Source: Brachyhypopomus gauderio
Taxonomy: Eukaryota; Chordata; Actinopteri; Gymnotiformes; Hypopomidae
Assembly (NCBI RefSeq): GCF_052324685.1
Contig: NC_135220.1
Coordinates: 9,193,820-9,257,819 of the forward strand
Length of the DNA: 64,000 bases
Direction: 5' to 3'
Positions within the stretch are counted from its first letter, which is position 1. Each line of letters opens with the position of its first letter. The notes under the pieces were generated by a model. The model ran no database searches and was not told where the DNA came from. It saw nothing but the letters and a program-made list of their open reading frames with translations. A program made the position numbers and the translations under genes. This document shows, in pieces, positions 56,826 through 64,000 of the stretch.

Positions 56826-59800
56826 GTGAGTTCTTGTGTACAGCAGGTGTGGTGGGAACGTAAGGTCTTAGTCAGGCAGCTGGGAAGTGGTCCGTGCTGT
56901 TCTTTTACGGAGATGATCTTGGTACAGAGTGGATTTCTGGCAACTTGCTTTAAATGCGTCCGTTTGATTATGCTCTAAGTGAAGGGTGTCACCAGTCTGA
57001 TAGGCCGAACTGATTATGCAAAGTTAATATACACATTAACTAATACTGTAACACTTTAACTATTACATATTACAGAATGTGTACGTTAGCTACCTAGCAT
57101 TTGTCTAGCACCATCCTTTAATGTAATGTGTTTGATTGACTTTGAATCATTTGCTTAGCTATATTTTGATCAAAGCACTTGAAATATAATTCAGCCTATT
57201 TCATTTACAGCAATGAAAAAAAGACCAACAGGAGGAATGTCTCATCATTTTCAGCATTTTGTCTGCCTGCACTAGTGATTAGACTCCACTTTTGCGTTTG
57301 AAAATGAGATTTCTTTGAAGGAGGAAATGGAATTATTATTAAGTTTTTTTGGACATAGAATCATCTGGAACTCATATAAAAAAAATTCAATAATTGGGGG
57401 AAAATCTTATTTTCATTACATGCTCTGTCTGAAGCCATCTTTCCTGAGCCACCATTGTATCTTTGAATATATCCTCATGTGTAAACAATTCATTTGATTC
57501 TGGCCTATGGAGAATACAAATATCAGAAAATACACACAGCAAGAGTGTATTGCCTGTAAGTGTCCTGATTTGCTCAGTCTGAAATAAGGTATGCATGGCT
57601 TGACTGACGGCATTTCAACCCCCACTGAAACTCAATCTGTATTTCATCATTTTTCACTCCAACAGGAAAACAGTGTATCAGCTTTTGTCACTTTTCATCA
57701 AGTCCTGGGATTTTTGGAAATATTTTCAGAACGTGCTGTCAAAAATGGTTTACATGACAAGATGGTTTGAAAACACATCAGTCACTTTGTAATGATACAC
57801 TGGGTTCATGTCGTCGTTTCTTTCCTGTTCATCCACGTTTCCAGTCGGTTCCTCCATCTTGTGAACATGGCCTTATTTTGTCACTTTCAATTAGCAAAAA
57901 TGCCTGTTAGGAAACAAAGATGTCTTGATGGACTGCAGAGTGGGAGAGTGCTGGCAGTCACCAGGAAGGATGACGTGGATTTTGACACTAACCCACTCTG
58001 ATTCTTTTCTTTGAATGTCCCATTCAAGATAGTAATTGCCGTATCACACTTTTACTCCAGATGCTGGAGAAAATTAACATTACTGTATTTTCAGGGTGAT
58101 ATGCAACGTTTCTTTAAAATCAGCCACCGTGCCTTCGTGTGGAAAGAACTACAGTATCCATGAGTATATTCAGTACCCATGAGTGACAAGCCAATTCAAC
58201 TGGTTATGACACCTCCTAAATGCCCTCAATCCTTTTGGTTTGGAAGCCCTGCTAGGTGCTTTGAGATGAACAGAAAATGCGTTAGCAATCTGACCGCAAC
58301 ACAGCCGAACATCCCTGATTTTATAAGCAGAAGACCAGTTCCAGGTGTGAAGGTTGAATGTGTCTGTTAGGGCACAAGGACACAGAACTGGAGATACAGT
58401 GAGGATTTACGCGGAGATGAGATCAGACAGCCATGGCGCTCCCCATCACGGTGTCCTCCCAATGTGGAGAGCAACGGTATTGAAACTAATCTCATAGTAA
58501 ACATATAGGAAATCTTGTATTAGAAAAAGACAGATGGGAAAGAGAGAAGCAATCTGTCCACGTTTGCACATCTTGGTTGTGCTGTGGAGCAGGGCTGGCT
58601 GGAGATTATGGTTCCAGATGCACACAACAGATTTTTTTAGGCACTAGTAATGCTTGAGCACTAAAGCTTTCGGTGTACAATAATGGACACTGATCAATAT
58701 TTTCCTCTTCTGAGTAAATGGAAGCTCTTATACCCTCACCTCACAAAAAGAGACAAGTTCGACAGTAATAAGCAGGATGTGGGACAGATGGTATCTGAGC
58801 TATGTCAGAACAGGAAGACAGGACTTACCTTTTGTAAACTGAAACCATATAAAAAAAGAATTCTATGTAGTACAAAAAAATAATCTTTTATGGCCACATT
58901 TCATGGTTCAGGATCTTCATCTAAGGTCAAAAAACGGGACAAAATATGTTATTAGCAGGACTAACGGTAAGCTTTATTGTCAATGCTCAGCTGCTGTGGT
59001 TTAGTTTCAAACAAATGAAGTGTGGAGTGTACCAGGATGACTGTGGGATGTGGCTGACTGCTCATTACATGCTAGAGTTATACGTGCCAGGACTTAAAGC
59101 CTCTTTAACAAACTGGTCAACTCAGCATATCATAAAGACGTCCATCTGTTTTACTGAGAACCACACGAGTGCTGTTTAGAAATTCATCGACGATTAAGAA
59201 AGGAAGATTTAGATGGCTCAAGGCCAGTCTTGTGGTGGGTTTAAGGGTCTCTCGCAGAAAGCCACTGTTGCTGATAGTGTAACACGACCGTAATCATTTT
59301 TAACACGTAGAAGGGCATGCTTAAGAAACCAGTTCTTATCCATCATTTCTTCCAATGGCACTTGGGAACGAGAGGTTCAAACCTCTCCCAGGTGTGCCAC
59401 CTTCCACCTGCAAATCTGTCTCTACCTGCACTTTGCCTTTTTGATCTTATTCTCACAATATCAAATGGTTACATGAAGGTTAATGACTGGTATAAGCGAA
59501 GCTGGCTTATCTAGAGTTGTGACTCCAGATGTGGGGTCAATGCGGGGAAGCAGAGCTGTAGGCGTATGGGCTGGTGCAGGTATCACACTGTTGAAGCTAG
59601 TCTTGGGATTTCCGCTGGGGCCCAGTGCCAAGGAAACGCTTGGAATGAGGCACTTGCTGCAGCGTCCGTAGTGTCTATTATTAGTTAAAGCTATTCGGTG
59701 ACATGTTGAATAGTGTAACAAGATAATGGCTTGAGAAAGCGATGCTCTGATGGTGGTTTGGGGAGTTTGCTTGGTTGTACCAGAGACACGCCTGCTCCTA

Positions 59801-60966
59801 CGCCAGCAGGAACAGAGCGTGCTGTGTTTCATGTCACATTCTCCTTCAGCAGCCTGTAACACGTCGAGACTGAGTAGCTTCTGAGGATTAATCACCCACC
59901 ACATACTGCAATGTTAGCACAGATACATGTAATAAGAAGTATCTGCAGTGCTTCTGAGTGTATCACAACCTGTCTGTGTGCCCTCTGGCCCTGAAGCTGT
60001 GAGACAGCATACATGTTGATTAGTGTTAGCAGGTTAAAGTTGTATTCATTAATATGCATGACACGTCTTTGTGGTGTTTGATAATTAACACACAGACCAG
60101 ATTTCAACCTATCAACTAAAATCTGCGGCAAATGAAAAGGTTGGAGTTGTCTTGTCTGTGGAGTGGGCGCTACATAAACAGGTGGATTTCGCCATGGACA
60201 CTTGGGCTCCTGCACTGTAGGTATGCGGGGTTTATCTCGGCGTGAGGCATGTGCAAGGTGGCATTCTTCAGCCGGTGTCTTGAAGATCGTGCGTTGGCAC
60301 GTGAGGAGAGAGGCTGTGTGGGGAGAGGGGCGGTCCAGCCAGCCCGAGCCCCATCTCCACGAACACTCCTGCAGGGGAGGTGAAACACCAGCTCCTCATG
60401 CTCCTCCGTGTGTAATTAGGCAGTGCGCTGCTCACCATATCTAAACCCCACCAAAAGAAAAAAAAGAAAAGAAAAGAAAAAACAAGAGCAAAACTGCGTC
60501 CTAAAATGAATTTTCATTGTGGCTGGGAGAGTCTTTCGTACTGCGGTGAGAAGAGCACCTGAATCTGCAGCTTTGTGAAGGATAATTGTAGGTGGCAGCA
60601 GTGGTGAAATAAGAGGTAAAATACTAATTACAGGTCTATGGATTTTCAAATGGAGGCCCAGATATTCCAGCCAAGGCTGCAGTGTTGATGTGCCGCTGTT
60701 CTCTGGAGGGAAGTCACACTGATGCTTCCTGACAAGTCTCATTCCACTAGAGAGAGTCCTCTGTCATGAGGGCACCGTTACCCAAACACTTGCCTCAGGG
60801 TATCCTCTCTACTGGCACACATTATACAAACAAGGAGCTAAAAATAACGAGAGAAAAGGTAGAGAAAAAAAAAACCCCAGCATGTTTGAAATAGCCATTA
60901 AACACCCTCAGTGAAATCTTAGTGCTATAGTAAAGATTCCATGATCCCATCCCATATTTCCCAGGA

Positions 60967-60971
<5 letters not shown>
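56826..60971. other. Non-coding stretch
   Basis: No exon recognised. A-rich GAAAAGAAAAG repeat at about 60455-60482. The segment 59880-60130 is repeat-free and carries TTCATTAATATGCAT and GATAATTAAC motifs, a style often seen in conserved regulatory elements. Confidence 0.35.

Positions 60972-61049
<78 letters not shown>
60972..61049. repeat. (AT)39 microsatellite
   Basis: Pure AT alternation of about 78 bp, fully self-complementary. Confidence 0.97.
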
Positions 61050-61052
<3 letters not shown>

Positions 61053-62538
61053 TATAATTGATACAAAATAAATATTTTACAAGCAGGCTTCTTTTAGACT
61101 GAAAATCCAAGTTGGGTTCAGTTTGCCATTGAAAGAATCCTAAATCATTCCTTGTCAGCATTGGTCTAAGCTGGATGTTCAGATCATAATTCCTCCAAAG
61201 TGGAGGAGCTGAGGCTGAGCCTGAACAGGAAGCTGGTGGAGCAGCCGTGTGACAGCTCACAGGAGGCACTTTACCTTTCTGCTCTTCGGCATCACTTAGA
61301 GAGGTCTCGCTCAGCGGGCCCGAGAACAGCGGCTGCGTGCCCTGAGCCGGCGGTGCAGGGGAAGAGAGCGTCTACTGCCTCCTACACTAATCAAAAGGGC
61401 CTGGCAGGCAGAAAGCGGCCCAGGCACTGTGGCGTACTCTGCCCGAGCGCTCCGGCTAAAAAAGCACTGGAGCTGGAGAGAGTGGAGGAACTCGTGGAGG
61501 AACGCCGTGGGACTTCACAAGCTCACCGAGCTCTCCCCGAGTCAAGAGGAGATCAAGACTGCTAATCATGGGAGACGGGGAAGGAGGAGGTTCTGAGACG
61601 ACTGGACGCAGAGGTGCAGAAGGAGCCGCAGCCAATGGCGTGTTGCTCAGACGCCCAGATCTCAGCTGAGATGCCTTGGCAGTTGATGTAGAAAGACTTC
61701 CAGCATCCAAACACCGCACGTAGCTGCAACAATGCATCCAAGACAATCCGGAGATGTTTGGTTCGAAGACCATCTGGGCTTTAATTAGATGTTCGTGTAG
61801 TATGTTGTTAGTACATGCTCGAATCAGCGGTGGCGGTCCACATAGGGTAGACCCAGTCTGTCTCATTTCGAAATAAATCTTATTTGGAATTTCAGTGGGT
61901 GTGTGATGAGCAAGGTCAGCATGTGAACATGTGTGCACGTGGAGCACTCTGGTGCGCACTCGTGCGAGCGTTTGATTAGTCCTGATCAGGGTGTCAGGAA
62001 AGGGAAGAAAGCAAGGTGTTTGATTACATAAAAGCCGAGTCTCCTTGGGCTGCACTGCGACCGAACGCTCAACACAGCATGTGAGTGTTGAGGTAACGCC
62101 ACCACACATCACTATGGTTACCACAGCTGACCAAAAAACAATGCAGTGGCCAACTCTTGTGCAGTTGCCTGTAACCCACTAATTGGCCTTCATAGTTCTG
62201 TTTCAATTAGCTCTTATCTGTCACCTTAACGCAGTTCTTCATCAGGCATGTGGATGCACCCAACAGCCAAGCAGAACCTCCCAAGGTTCTTTAGTCACCT
62301 GTTGAAAACTGATTAATGGTTCTGTGTCTTGTAAAATCTGTTACTGGTGAACTGATGCCATGAGCAAAACTGTATTTGAGGGCATTAGTTAATTAGCAGT
62401 TTATAATATCCCTGAGGACACAAAGGGCCCAGAGTGGCACCGTTGTATCAGAAGCATGTGCCATTAAAGGCAGGAAGACACTAATTACAGGGTTAGAAGT
62501 GTCTAGGGATGCTATAACACCTCCCAGAGCTCAGTACT

Positions 62539-62540
<2 letters not shown>
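61050..62540. other. Non-coding stretch with one unexplained GC-rich ORF
   Basis: A plus-strand frame at 61200-61565 (121 codons, MEELRLSLNRKLVEQPCDSS start, KKALELERVEELVEERRG near the end) lies in a locally GC-rich block. I recognise no family. Segment 62140-62480 is repeat-free with CTAATTGG, CAATTAG, TTAGTTAATTAGC and CACTAATTAC motifs, resembling homeodomain-rich regulatory sequence; not proven. Confidence 0.3.

Positions 62541-62607
<67 letters not shown>
62541..62607. repeat. (CA)33 microsatellite
   Basis: Pure AC alternation. Confidence 0.97.
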
Positions 62608-62608
<1 letters not shown>

Positions 62609-62879
62609 GGAGCTGTACAAAATGTACCTGATAAAATTAGTGTATCCTTCAGTTTATTGTAATGAGTGGATACAACAGTCACCACATTCTGTCTGAAAAG
62701 ATTCAGCACAAACGCTTGATATGAATGGCTGTGTTTGACATTAGTTAGATAGCATTTGACTGTAATTTAGCATAGTGTACTGATGGCAGGTGTGTTAGGT
62801 ACACTTACAAAGACCATGGAGAAAAAAAACAGCATTCTCCTCATTTTCAGCAATTTATACCCTCAGGACATACAAGGCT

Positions 62880-63047
62880 ACATATGCACAGCTACATATG
62901 CACAGCTACACATGCACAGCTACACATGCACAGCTATATATGCACAGCTATATATGCACAGCTACACATGCACAGCTATATATGCACAGCTACATATGCA
63001 CAGCTATATATGCACAGCTACATATGCACAGCTATATATGCACAGCT
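62880..63047. repeat. 14-bp minisatellite, exactly 12 copies
   Basis: ACATATGCACAGCT with ACATATG/ACACATG/ATATATG variants, 168 bp. Every unit contains TGCACA and most contain the palindrome CATATG or ATATAT. Confidence 0.95.
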
Positions 63048-63182
63048 TCCAGAATGTGCCACCCAAATTGGGTATAATAATCAACACTGGAAACGGGCTG
63101 TGTGCCTCCTGGGGTGAGTGAGACATTTGACTATAAAGGCATTGACAGTCTCTGGAGAAAGACAATGAGGCACTGCTGTATT

Positions 63183-63256
63183 GGCCACACCTCCTCTCTC
63201 CAAGTTTGGCCACACCTCCTCTCTATATGTCTGGCCACACCTCCTCTCTCCATGCA
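63183..63256. repeat. GGCCACACCTCCTCTCTCCA short tandem repeat
   Basis: Three copies of a 25-26-bp unit. Confidence 0.9.
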
Positions 63257-63305
63257 GGAACACATGCTATTGAGCCCCCGATTCCCCACCTGGACGCTGA
63301 AGTCC

Positions 63306-63860
63306 CCCACACACACCCTCACGTAAAACCCCCACACATCCTCAGGTAAAATGCCCACACATTCTCAAGTAAAACCCCACACACCCTCATGTAAAACCCC
63401 CACGTAAAACCCCCACACACCCTCACGTAAAACCCCCACACACCCCCACATAAAACCCCCCAAAGACCCTCACGTAAAACCCCCAAACACCCTCACATAC
63501 AGTAAACCCCCACACATCCTCACAAAAAACCCTGCACACCCTCATGTAAAACCCCCACATAAAACCCCACACACCCTCACATAAAACCCCCACACACCCT
63601 CACATAAACCCCCACACATCCTCACGTTAAACCTCCACACACCCTCACATAAACCCCCACACATCCTCACGAAAAAACCCCGCACACCCTCACATAAAAC
63701 TCCTACATAAAACCCTGCACACCCTCACATAAAACCCCACACACCCTCACATAAACCCCCACACATCCTTACATTAAACCTCCACACACTCTCACATAAA
63801 CCCCCAAACACCCTCATGTAAACCCCCACACATCCTCATGTTAAACCCCCACACACCCAC
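63306..63860. repeat. About 22-bp CCCCCACACACCCTCACATAAA minisatellite
   Basis: Degenerate array of more than twenty copies with C-rich, strand-asymmetric composition. Variants include CACGTAAAAC and CACATCCTCAC. The tail 63861-64000 shows no recognisable feature. Confidence 0.92.
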
Positions 63861-64000
63861 GTGGCTCGTCCAGCACACAAGCTCTGACGCCCATGACCCT
63901 CCCAGCTGGCTTTTAATGGCTTGTTGGTTTGGCTTTGTTTTATTTTCCCTTTCAGACAGAAAAGTGGGATACAGCAGTAATGGCTGACTGGCCGCCATGC

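Overview
This window is nuclear DNA from a ray-finned fish, most likely a teleost. Every gene is split into short exons with vertebrate-type GT-AG introns, except for a single-exon inward-rectifier channel. The gene set matches a block spread over human 11q24-q25, and one gene encodes somatolactin, a pituitary hormone of the prolactin/growth hormone family known from fishes but not mammals. The repeats are also typical of teleosts: long (CA)n and (AT)n tracts, hAT and Harbinger miniature elements, LINE tails and many minisatellites.

Layout. Positions 1-7982, minus strand: glb1l2-like acid beta-galactosidase relative, lacking only its last exon(s), which run off the left edge. Positions 8830-11482, plus: ei24, head-to-head with glb1l2 across a shared promoter interval of about 850 bp. 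Positions 13954-19729, plus: stt3a, with two nested hAT insertions in intron 15. Positions 20208-24018, plus: foxred1, with a LINE fragment in intron 8. Positions 24019-28231: repeat-rich spacer holding a LINE tail inside a minisatellite and a Harbinger element nested in a hAT-like repeat. Positions 28232-31997, plus: dcps. Positions 34182-35315, plus: a kcnj1 (Kir1.1/ROMK)-type potassium channel. Positions 37335-38656, minus: somatolactin with a recognisable TATA box. Positions 38657-64000: about 25 kb in which I found no convincing coding exon. It holds large minisatellites (32-bp, 11-bp, 43-bp, 18-bp, 14-bp and about 22-bp units), a hAT miniature element, a second Harbinger copy, a 72-bp ATT/AAT palindrome and (AT)n/(CA)n tracts.

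Exon structures were rebuilt by hand from splice consensus, reading phase and remembered family sequences. The sums agree with family lengths: ei24 340 aa, stt3a 705 aa, foxred1 501 aa, dcps 322 aa, kcnj1 377 aa, somatolactin 221 aa. The genes are mostly housekeeping: an ER/autophagy membrane protein, the catalytic subunit of oligosaccharyltransferase, a complex I assembly factor and an mRNA cap scavenger. An ion transport channel and a hormone lie beside them. They do not form one pathway.

The most interesting pattern is that tandem repeats sit on splice sites again and again. Three genes have their 5' splice site multiplied by a minisatellite: glb1l2 exon 13 (seven 22-bp units), stt3a exon 5 (three copies) and dcps exon 4 (four donors at 18-bp spacing, in frame). 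Several acceptors are built from tandem repeats: (GT)n directly at two stt3a acceptors, one of them paired with a GC donor; a 10-bp repeat and a TTTC repeat in ei24; and 15-bp repeats at two glb1l2 acceptors.
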